The translations under genes and the position numbers were made by a program. Under the pieces are notes generated by a model. The model saw nothing but the letters and a program-made list of their open reading frames with translations, did not search any database and was not told the origin of the DNA. A stretch of DNA of 6,662 nucleotides. It comes from Porticoccus sp. GTDB lineage: Bacteria; Pseudomonadota; Gammaproteobacteria; Pseudomonadales; Porticoccaceae. The stretch lies in the NCBI GenBank assembly GCA_011049795.1, contig DRHD01000025.1:1-6662 (forward strand). Direction: 5' to 3'. Every line of letters begins with the position of its first letter. Position 1 is the stretch's first letter. Positions 1 through 6,148 of the stretch are shown here, piece after piece.

Positions 1-39
1 CGCGTCCTAATAAGTGAGTTGAAGGCAGCAGAACAATAG
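1..39 (+). other. possible C-terminal tail of an upstream gene
   Basis: Frame 1 is open from the window edge to a TAG at 37-39 and reads RVLISELKAAEQ. The other two forward frames hit stops within the first 17 bases. The peptide is plausible as an amphipathic C-terminal helix, but twelve codons are too few to identify a family or to exclude chance. No ribosome binding site or terminator nearby supports it. Confidence 0.2.
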
Positions 40-116
40 GTTTTGGCGAATCCGTCGAATCGATTGTTTGATTAGTGTTCCTATTGAAACGCCGATGTCG
101 CTCCGTTTATGTATGG

Positions 117-248
117 TTAAACTGAGTTGAGCGCCCGTTTAAACTCGGCTATCAGCTGTTCCCGACCGCTCTGGCGATGAGTTAGCAGGTGAATATGTCT
201 CTGATATTTGGCGTCTTCAATGAGGCTGACATTGATCTGCAGATCTAA
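117..248 (-). pseudogene. possible remnant of a minus-strand gene (LysR-like C-terminus?)
   Basis: On the minus strand a 43-codon frame runs from an in-frame TAG (249-251) to a TAA (117-119). It has no ATG, GTG or TTG start with a ribosome binding site. It contains stretches such as YQRHIHLLTHRQ followed by an amphipathic helix, LIAEFKRAL. This is loosely reminiscent of the end of the LysR-type substrate-binding domain, where a HxYLLTHR-like strand precedes the last helix. Any upstream part would lie where the dehydrogenase gene now begins, so if real it is a truncated relic. An open frame this short arises easily by chance, so the call is weak. Confidence 0.2.
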
Positions 249-264
249 CTAAGGTGTTTAGCTA

Positions 265-1230
265 ATGAGTTCAATTGTATTTATCAGCAGCTTAGACAAG
301 GCTGAGCAGCAGCGGTGGCTGACAGGGCTAAAAAAGCTACTGCCCGCTGAAACGATCCTGCTTCCCGATATGTACTCTGCTGCGCAGGCCGCAGAGGTGG
401 ACATCGCTATAGTCGCCAACCCAGACCCGAGTATTTTGAACGACTTCCCAAATTTAGTGTGGGTGCAAAGCCTATGGGCTGGGGTTGAAGCACTGGTGCC
501 CTGCATAAGTCAATACAACCAGCCGCGTGACTCGGACAAACAGCTGCAACTGGTTAGGTTACTAGATCCGCAATTAGCCGACACTATGGCCGAGGCGGTG
601 CTGGCTTGGACTTTGTATCTACATCGCAATATGCCGCAGTATGCAACACAGCAGCGGCAGAAGCTTTGGCGGCAGCGGCCTTGTGCAAGGGCGCAAGAAA
701 CCCGGGTGACGGTGCTAGGTGCGGGAGAGTTGGGGCTGGCTTCCATCAAAGTGTTGTTGCAGCAAAATTATAATGTCAGCTGCTGGAGCCGCCGTGAGAA
801 AAACATTGCCTTGGTGAACAACTTTTCCTCTTTAGAGCAGTTACCCCAGGCTCTGGCACAAACCGATATTCTGGTAAATTTATTGCCCCTGACAGTTGCG
901 ACCAAAGGCCTGTTAAACAAGCCCTTACTGTCGAATCTATGTGCTGGTGCTAAATTGATCAATTTTTCCAGAGCTGCAGTAGTAGATCACCCTGCATTAC
1001 TCGAAATGCTGGACAGTGGAAAAATTGGTCACGCGGTACTCGATGTTTTTGAGCAGGAGCCATTAGCACCCTCTAGCCCCTTGTGGGAGCACCCGCAGAT
1101 AACGCTATTGCCACATATATCGGCACCAACGAACATGGCCACCGCAACGGGGGTGGTGGCAGGCAATATTCTACTCTATCGGGCGGAAACGGTGCTGCCG
1201 GCAACGGTTAATCTACGTCAGGGCTATTGA
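265..1230 (+). CDS. GhrA-like D-2-hydroxyacid dehydrogenase (glyoxylate/hydroxypyruvate reductase type)
   Basis: This 321-residue cytosolic NAD(P)H-dependent enzyme belongs to the D-2-hydroxyacid dehydrogenase superfamily. By family it would reduce glyoxylate or hydroxypyruvate to glycolate or glycerate. The pattern PNLVWVQSLWAGVEAL (62-77), the LLDPQLADTMAEAVL segment (99-113) and the 'YLHRNMPQY' motif are typical of the GhrA subgroup. The Rossmann loop is GAGELG (152-157), and CWSRREK (173-179) after strand 2 suggests NADPH preference. The catalytic trio is present: R236, E265 (in FEQEP) and H284 (in LPHISA). Two oddities stand out: the usual Gly after the catalytic Arg is Ala (SRAAVVD), and residues 79-95 form a longer loop than usual. 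Length is close to the family norm of about 310. The ATG has AAGGTG (251-256) eight bases upstream. A weak terminator follows, suggesting a single-gene unit. The family is firm; the exact substrate is not. Confidence 0.9.
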   Translation: MSSIVFISSLDKAEQQRWLTGLKKLLPAETILLPDMYSAAQAAEVDIAIVANPDPSILNDFPNLVWVQSLWAGVEALVPCISQYNQPRDSDKQLQLVRLLDPQLADTMAEAVLAWTLYLHRNMPQYATQQRQKLWRQRPCARAQETRVTVLGAGELGLASIKVLLQQNYNVSCWSRREKNIALVNNFSSLEQLPQALAQTDILVNLLPLTVATKGLLNKPLLSNLCAGAKLINFSRAAVVDHPALLEMLDSGKIGHAVLDVFEQEPLAPSSPLWEHPQITLLPHISAPTNMATATGVVAGNILLYRAETVLPATVNLRQGY

Positions 1231-1247
1231 GCCTTTCGCCGATAGGT

Positions 1248-1277
1248 AAGCCCGTTATTTAAGTTTTACCGGCTTTT
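1248..1277 (+). terminator. weak rho-independent terminator after the dehydrogenase gene
   Basis: AAGCC (1248-1252) pairs with GGCTT (1271-1275). After one C-C mismatch, GT (1254-1255) pairs with AC (1268-1269). The loop is about 12 bases, and only four T residues (1274-1277) follow or overlap the stem. It lies 18 bases after the TGA stop, the right place for a terminator, but the imperfect stem and short T-tract make it weak. Confidence 0.38.
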
Positions 1278-1371
1278 GATGAGGCAGGATTAGCCTGATG
1301 GACTAAGCTGTTATCAGGTGTTTTATTCGGGTGCTAATCTACGATTGTTACATCTTTGCTAGGCGATCGTG

Positions 1372-1399
1372 TTGATCTGCAGGTAGGGGAGCTTATAGG
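1372..1399 (+). promoter_or_regulatory. candidate sigma-70 promoter of the hybrid kinase gene
   Basis: TTGATC (1372-1377) and TATAGG (1394-1399) are separated by 16 bases and each match the consensus hexamer at four of six positions. Initiation would fall near 1406, about 45 bases before the kinase start. The 220-base gap and preceding terminator make an independent promoter likely here, but this match is only moderate. Confidence 0.3.
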
Positions 1400-1438
1400 G
1401 ATTGTAGGAACTTTTACTTAGGTAATATAAATATCGAT

Positions 1439-1450
1439 AAAGGTGAGAGG
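1439..1450 (+). promoter_or_regulatory. ribosome binding site that selects a TTG start
   Basis: The purine-rich AAAGGTGAGAGG sits directly before TTG at 1451, with the AGGTG core five bases from the start codon. No in-frame ATG or GTG lies between the in-frame stop at 1373-1375 and this point. The first in-frame ATG encodes residue 42, inside the first membrane segment, so it would destroy the domain. TTG is therefore the best start. Confidence 0.6.
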
Positions 1451-4024
1451 TTGAACTCTGAAAAAGGCAAAAGTAATTCCGTGGTTAGTGAAGGCGGTAG
1501 CACGCTAGATGTTTATGTCACCCGTCTAAGTTTAACTCAAAAATTAGTTGCTTGTATTTCAGTGCCTATTGTCATGGTGGTGGTGCTTGCGTGGTTCTCA
1601 CATATAAATGCAAATAAATTATTGGAGACGACAGCGTGGGTTTCACATACTTATGAGGCGATCGGAAGAGGGCATGTTTTAGAAAAGCTTATAGTTGATA
1701 TGGAGACGGGCGAGCGAGGTTTTTTGATTGTTGGGAAAAAATCATTTCTAGAACCTTTCGATAGCGCAATAGATCGGTGGGGTGAGGAGTCTGAAGAGTT
1801 AAAATATTTGGTGGCTGATAATCCGGAACAGGTTAGGAGAGTTTCTCGCGTAATCTTTCTGCAAAAAAAATGGATTGAACGTGCTGCTACTCCAGAAATT
1901 TTACTCAGACAAAAAGTCCGCATTGGCGCTATTTCTGAATCGTCGTTTTCAATGGCTGATGTTGTCAATCTGATTGATGCTGGGGAGGGGAAACGAATTA
2001 TCGACGAAATCAGGGCAGAACTCAATGGTTTTATCGAAGTCGAAGAGGCGCTCGTTGAACAACGAATTGAAAGCGCGGTAGATTCCGCTGATTCTTTATT
2101 TTTTCAAAGTATGGCCGGTGTTTTGTTGGCCATAATGTTGTCCACTTTTTTGGCTATCTTTTTTTTACGTTCAATACTTTCTTCGCTTGGGAATATCTTA
2201 AGCGCGATTTCCCGTGTTGGTGCTGGGGACTTTTCGCGGCCTGTAGAAGTTTCCAGTAAAGATGAAGTAGGTGAGTTGGCAAAATCATTTAACTCCATGG
2301 CCTTGGCGCTGCAAGAATCAATCGATACAGCTGGTCGAAACTCTATTTATTTGGAGGAAAAAAATTCTGATCTTGTAAGAGTGTCACAGTATAAGGCGGA
2401 ATTTTTGGCGACGATGAGCCATGAAATTAGAACGCCTATGAATGGAGTTCTGGGAATGTTGGGGCTGCTTTTAAAAACAGATCTTTCTGAATCGCAACGG
2501 CGCAAGGCAGCAATGGCTCATAGCAGCGCTAAGCATTTGTTGGTCACGATCAATGATATTCTAGATTTTTCTAAAGTTGATTCTGGAAAGATGGAATTAG
2601 ATATTGTAGATTTTGATTTGCGGCTTTTATTGGGTGATGTGGCGGAATCCTTTGCGTTTTGGGCCCAAGAGAAGGGCTTGGAAGTTATTGTCAATACCAT
2701 TGGTATTGAGCACTCAATGGTTAAAGGTGATCCCGGAAGAATACGTCAAATTATCAATAATTTGGCCGGTAACTCCATAAAATTTACACCGTCAGGTGAG
2801 ATTTCAATTCGCGCAGACTTATCAAAAATTGACAATGGCGGGTTGCTACTCTGTTGTGAAATTCGAGATACCGGCATTGGTATTCCTGCAGATCAACAAC
2901 TTAAGCTATTCGAACCTTTTAGTCAGCTCGATGCTTCTACCACAAGAAAGTTTGGTGGCACAGGCCTGGGATTATCCATCGTTAAAAAACTTTGTGAGTT
3001 AATGGAAGGAGGGGTTAGGGTTAGCAGTGTGCCTGGGGAGGGGAGTCGTTTTATATTTTCAGTTAAGCTGATGCAAAGTGAGGAATCTCGTTACGTTATT
3101 CCTCAGGTGAATATGAAAGCCTTATCATTGCTTGTGGTTGATCATAATTCAACAAGCCGGAAAATGCTGTGTGAGCAGCTAAGGCACTGGGGGGCTAAGG
3201 TGCGTGGTCTCGAAGAAGGCGGCGCTGTAATTGACGCGCTGGAACAATGGGATGAAGAAAGACCGCCATTATTCGATGCTATTTTTATCGATGCGCACCT
3301 TGCCGATATGGATGGCGAAAAGCTGGCAAAAAAAATCAGGAGCAATGCTCATTTTGATGTCATTAAGTTAGTCATGATGACTTCTATGGCACACCGGGGT
3401 GACGCCACATTTTATGCTGAGCGTGGATTTAATGCCTATTTCGCCAAGCCTGCGACAACCTCCGATCTATTTGATGCTCTGGCCGTACTGGTTGAGGACG
3501 CAGAAGCTTTAAGTGATGTGAAGCCTCTGGTAACTCACCACTATTTGGAATCGCTGCGGAATAATAGTCGGCCTGAGGGTGAGCCTGTTCCCATGGCTTA
3601 TCAAGCGCCAGAAGACGCCGCGATTGCTTGGCCAGAAAACGTTCGCTTGCTATTGGTAGAGGACAACCGTATTAACCAAGAAGTTGTGAAGGGCATACTG
3701 GAAGATGTAGATTTAGTTGCTGATGTTGTTGGCGACGGAGAGTTGGCCTTAACAGCGTTGAGGGATGTAAATGAAGGGGCTCCCTATACTCTAGTGCTAA
3801 TGGATTGCCAAATGCCAGTGCTGGATGGCTATGAGGCAACTCGAATGATTAGGCGGGGTGAGGCGGGTGAGCAATATAAGCAAGTGCCGGTAATAGCACT
3901 TACAGCCAATTCGATGCAAGGTGATAGGGAGAAATGTTTAGACGCGGGAATGAGCGATTACTTGAGCAAACCCATAGACCCGGATGACCTTGAAAATATG
4001 TTAAAAAAATGGCTGATTCAGTAG
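1451..4024 (+). CDS. CHASE3-HAMP hybrid sensor histidine kinase with two receiver domains
   Basis: This 857-residue inner-membrane hybrid kinase autophosphorylates on His and passes phosphate to Asp in attached receivers. A short cytoplasmic N-terminus precedes TM1 (about 32-52). A CHASE3 sensor follows (about 55-210, with the hallmark METGERGFLIVG at 84-95), then TM2 (218-240), HAMP (about 239-292) and a short coiled linker. The HisKA H-box is SHEIRTP with H324. The ATPase domain shows the N-box (N437, N441), G1 DTGIGIP (473-479), F-box LFEPF (486-490) and G2 GGTGLGL (502-508). Receiver 1 (about 557-685) keeps D564, D614, T644 and K666, but the second acidic-pair residue is H565. Receiver 2 (about 731-855) is complete: E737/D738, D785, T818 and K840. 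There is no HPt domain, so relay to a separate HPt protein is expected. It resembles BarA/LuxQ-type kinases, but no partner is visible and the signal is unknown. The start is TTG. The next gene begins 63 bases on and may be co-transcribed. Confidence 0.95.
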   Translation: MNSEKGKSNSVVSEGGSTLDVYVTRLSLTQKLVACISVPIVMVVVLAWFSHINANKLLETTAWVSHTYEAIGRGHVLEKLIVDMETGERGFLIVGKKSFLEPFDSAIDRWGEESEELKYLVADNPEQVRRVSRVIFLQKKWIERAATPEILLRQKVRIGAISESSFSMADVVNLIDAGEGKRIIDEIRAELNGFIEVEEALVEQRIESAVDSADSLFFQSMAGVLLAIMLSTFLAIFFLRSILSSLGNILSAISRVGAGDFSRPVEVSSKDEVGELAKSFNSMALALQESIDTAGRNSIYLEEKNSDLVRVSQYKAEFLATMSHEIRTPMNGVLGMLGLLLKTDLSESQRRKAAMAHSSAKHLLVTINDILDFSKVDSGKMELDIVDFDLRLLLGDVAESFAFWAQEKGLEVIVNTIGIEHSMVKGDPGRIRQIINNLAGNSIKFTPSGEISIRADLSKIDNGGLLLCCEIRDTGIGIPADQQLKLFEPFSQLDASTTRKFGGTGLGLSIVKKLCELMEGGVRVSSVPGEGSRFIFSVKLMQSEESRYVIPQVNMKALSLLVVDHNSTSRKMLCEQLRHWGAKVRGLEEGGAVIDALEQWDEERPPLFDAIFIDAHLADMDGEKLAKKIRSNAHFDVIKLVMMTSMAHRGDATFYAERGFNAYFAKPATTSDLFDALAVLVEDAEALSDVKPLVTHHYLESLRNNSRPEGEPVPMAYQAPEDAAIAWPENVRLLLVEDNRINQEVVKGILEDVDLVADVVGDGELALTALRDVNEGAPYTLVLMDCQMPVLDGYEATRMIRRGEAGEQYKQVPVIALTANSMQGDREKCLDAGMSDYLSKPIDPDDLENMLKKWLIQ

Positions 4025-4087
4025 CGTTAACTCAAGCCGAAAATTGACTCATACACCTGATGCTTACCTTGTTACGGAATTGAATAC

Positions 4088-5140
4088 ATGCGCGCAGTGA
4101 TTGAAGATTTCCGAATTGTTCCCGCGGCTCATTGTGGCAGTGGTGCCATGCGGAATTTGATTTACCATAACTGTGGTCTAGATTTGGAGGAGGGGGTGAT
4201 ATTCGGCCTCGGGGCAGGCCTTGATTCTGTGTTTTTTAGTTATGATGCAGCCGATCCTCCGTTTATGCTGTTTGGCCGTGGTTCGACAATGGAAGCGGAT
4301 ATGGCGCGCACCTTGGGGCTGGATTACGAGGAAAAAATGCAGCCTGATAATGATCTGGCATGGGAGGAGGTCAAACAAGAGATTCTGGAAGGGCGCCCCA
4401 CAATGCTTTCCGGTGATATTTTCTATCTCGATTACCGCGAATATAAAGTGCACTTTCCCGCCCATCGTTTCATTTTGCTGGGCTTTGATGAAGAGAAGGA
4501 AGAGGCTTATATTGCCGATCGTATTAATACTTACCCAGAGACTTGTTCCATGGGTGCCTTGCGTAAAAGCCGTAACCCCAAGGGAGTGATTACCACCTAC
4601 AATCAGTGGGGAAAATTCTCCTCTGGAGATGTACGTCACAGCCTGCCAGAAGCTTGTGGCATTGCGCTGCGGCTTACCGTAGAGCGGATGTTAGGAGAAG
4701 ATCTTTCGCAGCGTGACCTGATGGCCACTGCAGCTGGGGGAGAGGGTATTTGTGAGGCAGGGCTCAAAGGGCTGCGCACTTTTCGCGAGCAGATGCAGCT
4801 ATGGCCGGAGCGAGCGAACGCGGCCTCCCATGCTCGGTACGTCGACAATGCCATAATCAAGTTTGGCACCGGGGGAGGCTTCTTTCGCAATCACTACGCA
4901 ATATTTATGGCCTGGGCTCGGGAGCAGCGGCCTGATTTGGTGAGTGCTGATTCGGTCGTGCTGACACAGCAGGCGGCTGATCAATGGAATGCTCTATCAC
5001 CCATAATGAAATCTTTAGTAGCTCAGCCTAACGACCGTGATTTATGGGCGGGTGCCATTGAGCAAGTAGACGATATTTATCACACCGAGTACACCTTGTT
5101 TGGACAGTTGGCTGACACTGTGCTGCGAACAGCTTATTGA
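4088..5140 (+). CDS. BtrH-type N-terminal domain protein with DUF4872-like C-terminal domain
   Basis: This 350-residue soluble protein has no signal peptide or membrane helix. Residues 10-50 match the start of the BtrH N-terminal fold: AAHCGSGAMRNLI with candidate nucleophile C16, then EGVIFGLGAGLDSVFF. The central block has VHFPAHRFILLGFD (H126) and AYIADR (D144). Together these give a Cys-His-Asp set like that of papain/C39-type folds. The C-terminal half (about 180-340) looks like DUF4872, with KFGTGGGFFRNHYAIFMAWA at 258-277. In butirosin biosynthesis BtrH transfers an acyl chain from an acyl carrier protein to ribostamycin; relatives may be acyltransferases or amide-forming enzymes with unknown substrates. 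No carrier protein, ligase or antibiotic gene is seen nearby, so the substrate cannot be inferred. The ATG has only a weak ACGGA (4074-4078) upstream, which fits read-through from the kinase gene. Domain assignment is fairly firm; function is open. Confidence 0.8.
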   Translation: MRAVIEDFRIVPAAHCGSGAMRNLIYHNCGLDLEEGVIFGLGAGLDSVFFSYDAADPPFMLFGRGSTMEADMARTLGLDYEEKMQPDNDLAWEEVKQEILEGRPTMLSGDIFYLDYREYKVHFPAHRFILLGFDEEKEEAYIADRINTYPETCSMGALRKSRNPKGVITTYNQWGKFSSGDVRHSLPEACGIALRLTVERMLGEDLSQRDLMATAAGGEGICEAGLKGLRTFREQMQLWPERANAASHARYVDNAIIKFGTGGGFFRNHYAIFMAWAREQRPDLVSADSVVLTQQAADQWNALSPIMKSLVAQPNDRDLWAGAIEQVDDIYHTEYTLFGQLADTVLRTAY

Positions 5141-5153
5141 GCGCATGTTATAC

Positions 5154-5165
5154 ACAAAATTTTGT
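5154..5165. repeat. perfect 12-base AT-rich palindrome
   Basis: ACAAAATTTTGT is a perfect palindrome starting 14 bases after the stop of the BtrH-like gene, inside AT-rich DNA (TAC before it, ATTAATTT after it). It could be a weak hairpin at the end of the transcript or a protein site. It lacks the GC stem of a normal intrinsic terminator. Confidence 0.4.
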
Positions 5166-5273
5166 ATTAATTTAGGCCAGTCAAATTTTTCGCCCGGTTT
5201 ATGCCCGTAGTCTTAAATCCTACCTTTTATATAAAGCCAGAGCTCGTGGATTTACACGCCGAAGTTATCAATG

Positions 5274-5301
5274 CTTGTCTAAAGGTAAAGTTTGGTTGAC
5301 A
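5274..5301 (+). repeat. left copy of a 28-base inverted element (probable operator)
   Basis: The copy reads CTTGTCTAAAGGTAAAGTT, then TGGT, then TGACA. It is repeated in reverse orientation at 5327-5354 with 23 of 28 bases identical: 18 of 19 in the first block, none in the 4-base spacer, and 5 of 5 in TGACA. Each copy also has outer dyad ends, TGTC and GACA, as expected for a dimeric repressor site. This copy ends on the last base of the -35 hexamer TTGACA, so bound protein would compete with RNA polymerase. The likely binder is the HTH protein encoded at 5777-5968, by inference from its position in the same operon. Confidence 0.65.
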
Positions 5302-5324
5302 TTCCCATATGCGCTGTATATAGT
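5296..5324 (+). promoter_or_regulatory. strong sigma-70 promoter of the membrane protein/HTH operon
   Basis: A perfect -35 TTGACA (5296-5301) is followed by a 17-base spacer and TATAGT (5319-5324), matching five of six -10 consensus bases. Initiation is expected near 5331, giving a leader of about 36 bases. This is the best promoter in the window. It lies between and partly within two inverted 28-base elements, so it is probably repressible. Confidence 0.75.
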
Positions 5325-5326
5325 TT

Positions 5327-5354
5327 TGTCATGTTAACTTTACATTTAGACAAG
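5327..5354 (-). repeat. right copy of the 28-base inverted element (probable operator)
   Basis: This is the reverse-orientation partner of the element at 5274-5301. On the minus strand it reads CTTGTCTAAATGTAAAGTT, AACA, TGACA. It covers the expected transcription start and runs into the ribosome binding site AAGGA (5352-5356). A protein bound here would block initiation or early elongation. Because it lies in the leader, its sequence would also be in the mRNA. Confidence 0.65.
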
Positions 5355-5366
5355 GAAAATTGATAT

Positions 5367-5780
5367 ATGAACAAAACAGATAATAATTGGAGTGAGGTCT
5401 CGGTCAGCAGCCGAAACTCTGTGCGCAAATGGACAGCAACCTGGGTGGTCAGTTTTGCCTTGGCAAGCTTTGGGCCTCGTGTATTTTGGGACTATGAGCC
5501 ACTTATAAGCATTGGGTTTGTCTTGCTCAGTTTGGCGCTGGGCGCAGGCATGGTGCTCGCCAACGGTCGCTATTTGCGGCAAATGGATGAGCTGCAGCGG
5601 CAAATATTCCTAGAGGCGGGCGCTTTATCACTCGGCATCGGCATGGTTGTAGGCTGCACCTATGAAATTTTGGAGGACATTCACCTAATTACCTTTGAGC
5701 CGGAAATATCTCACCTAGTCATTGTGATGTGCTTGAGTTTCGGGATGGGGCTGATTAAAGGTAATAGGAAGTACCAATGA
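5367..5780 (+). CDS. small four-helix inner-membrane protein of unknown function, paired with an HTH regulator
   Basis: The product has 137 residues and no recognised enzyme motif. A polar N-terminus (1-21) is followed by four hydrophobic segments at about 22-40, 46-66, 84-102 and 113-131, and the protein ends in a basic tail. Between segments 2 and 3 lies an amphipathic stretch, RYLRQMDELQRQIFLEAGAL (68-87). A DELQR-type loop is, from memory, recurrent in small proteobacterial membrane proteins encoded beside short Xre-type regulators. The ATG is preceded by AAGGA (5352-5356) with good spacing. The stop codon overlaps the start of the HTH gene (ATGA, 5777-5780), indicating translational coupling. 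A role as sensor or modulator of the HTH partner is a guess from this arrangement; the biochemical function is unknown. Confidence 0.85.
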   Translation: MNKTDNNWSEVSVSSRNSVRKWTATWVVSFALASFGPRVFWDYEPLISIGFVLLSLALGAGMVLANGRYLRQMDELQRQIFLEAGALSLGIGMVVGCTYEILEDIHLITFEPEISHLVIVMCLSFGMGLIKGNRKYQ

Positions 5781-5968
5781 AAAATCGATTGAAGGTGCTT
5801 CGTGCGGAAAGAGATTGGACGCAGGCGAAGTTGGCTGAAGAGTTAGAAGTGTCTCGCCAAACCATCAATGCGATTGAGAAAGGGAAGTTTGATCCAAGTT
5901 TACCACTAGCGTTTAAAGCCGCCCGATTATTTGCGATGACGATAGAGGAAATTTTCGAAGGTGACTAG
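5777..5968 (+). CDS. short Xre-family HTH transcriptional regulator (YozG-like)
   Basis: This 63-residue protein is almost entirely one HTH_3 domain. MKNRLKVLRAERDWTQ forms helix 1, followed by AKLAEELEV (helix 2, 17-25) and the recognition helix SRQTINAIEKG (26-36). FDPSLPLAFKAARLF and the IEEIF ending are standard for the short YozG-like group of cytosolic DNA-binding regulators, which lack a ligand domain. It starts within the stop of the membrane protein gene (ATGA overlap) and has AGGAAG (5766-5771) five bases before the ATG. With no sensing domain of its own, any signal must come from a partner, for which the co-encoded membrane protein is the obvious candidate. The duplicated inverted elements at the operon promoter suggest autoregulation. 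Family is firm; targets and signal are inferred. Confidence 0.93.
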   Translation: MKNRLKVLRAERDWTQAKLAEELEVSRQTINAIEKGKFDPSLPLAFKAARLFAMTIEEIFEGD

Positions 5969-6148
5969 GGGATGGGTATCAAAAGAGGTATATCGGCCCC
6001 CACAAGCTCGATAATTGATTGCCGCACTTCGATTCATTAGGGTAAAGTGTTCATGAAAAGGGCGTTTGTTATTCTTATACCCTCTATTCAGACCTAGCGT
6101 AGCCTAGCTCCGCCGCTAAAAATAATAGTAAATACCTTAAGGCACCTC

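Noticed and set aside
84..113. TTGAAA (84-89) with TATGTA (108-113) as a promoter for the reductase.
   Set aside because: The -35 match is good but the -10 matches only three of six bases at an 18-base spacing, with a leader of about 145 bases; too weak to annotate.
1208..1343. TAATCTACG appears at the end of the reductase gene and again in the following gap.
   Set aside because: A single nine-base match with no extension; chance level.
232..1382. The 11-base string TTGATCTGCAG occurs before both the reductase (232-242) and the kinase (1372-1382), the first within the palindrome GATCTGCAGATC (234-245).
   Set aside because: Shared 11-mers are expected by chance in a window of this size, flanking bases differ, and at the first site a promoter at this spacing would overlap the start codon.
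1651..2025. Minus-strand open frame of 124 codons under the CHASE3 region.
   Set aside because: Serine-rich antisense translation; the sense strand encodes the expected sensor domain.
4221..4589. Second plus-strand open frame (122 codons) within the BtrH-like gene.
   Set aside because: Tryptophan-, cysteine- and isoleucine-rich out-of-frame translation of the conserved gene, with no independent evidence.
4178..4639. Long minus-strand open frame (153 codons) inside the BtrH-like gene.
   Set aside because: It is antisense to a clearly conserved protein, has no matching family features and no supported ribosome binding site; a shadow frame.
5214..5254. TAAATCC (5214-5220) and GGATTTA (5248-5254) form a 7-base inverted repeat.
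   Set aside because: Short arms with a 27-base loop and no T-tract or promoter link; not distinguishable from chance.
6053..6097. Tiny open frame starting ATGAAAAGGGCG in the gap before the MFS gene.
   Set aside because: Only 14 codons with no clear ribosome binding site; chance is sufficient.
5969..6148. Search for terminator or promoter between the HTH gene and the MFS gene.
   Set aside because: No GC stem with a T-tract and no hexamer pair at acceptable spacing was found; only the AAGG ribosome binding site is supported.
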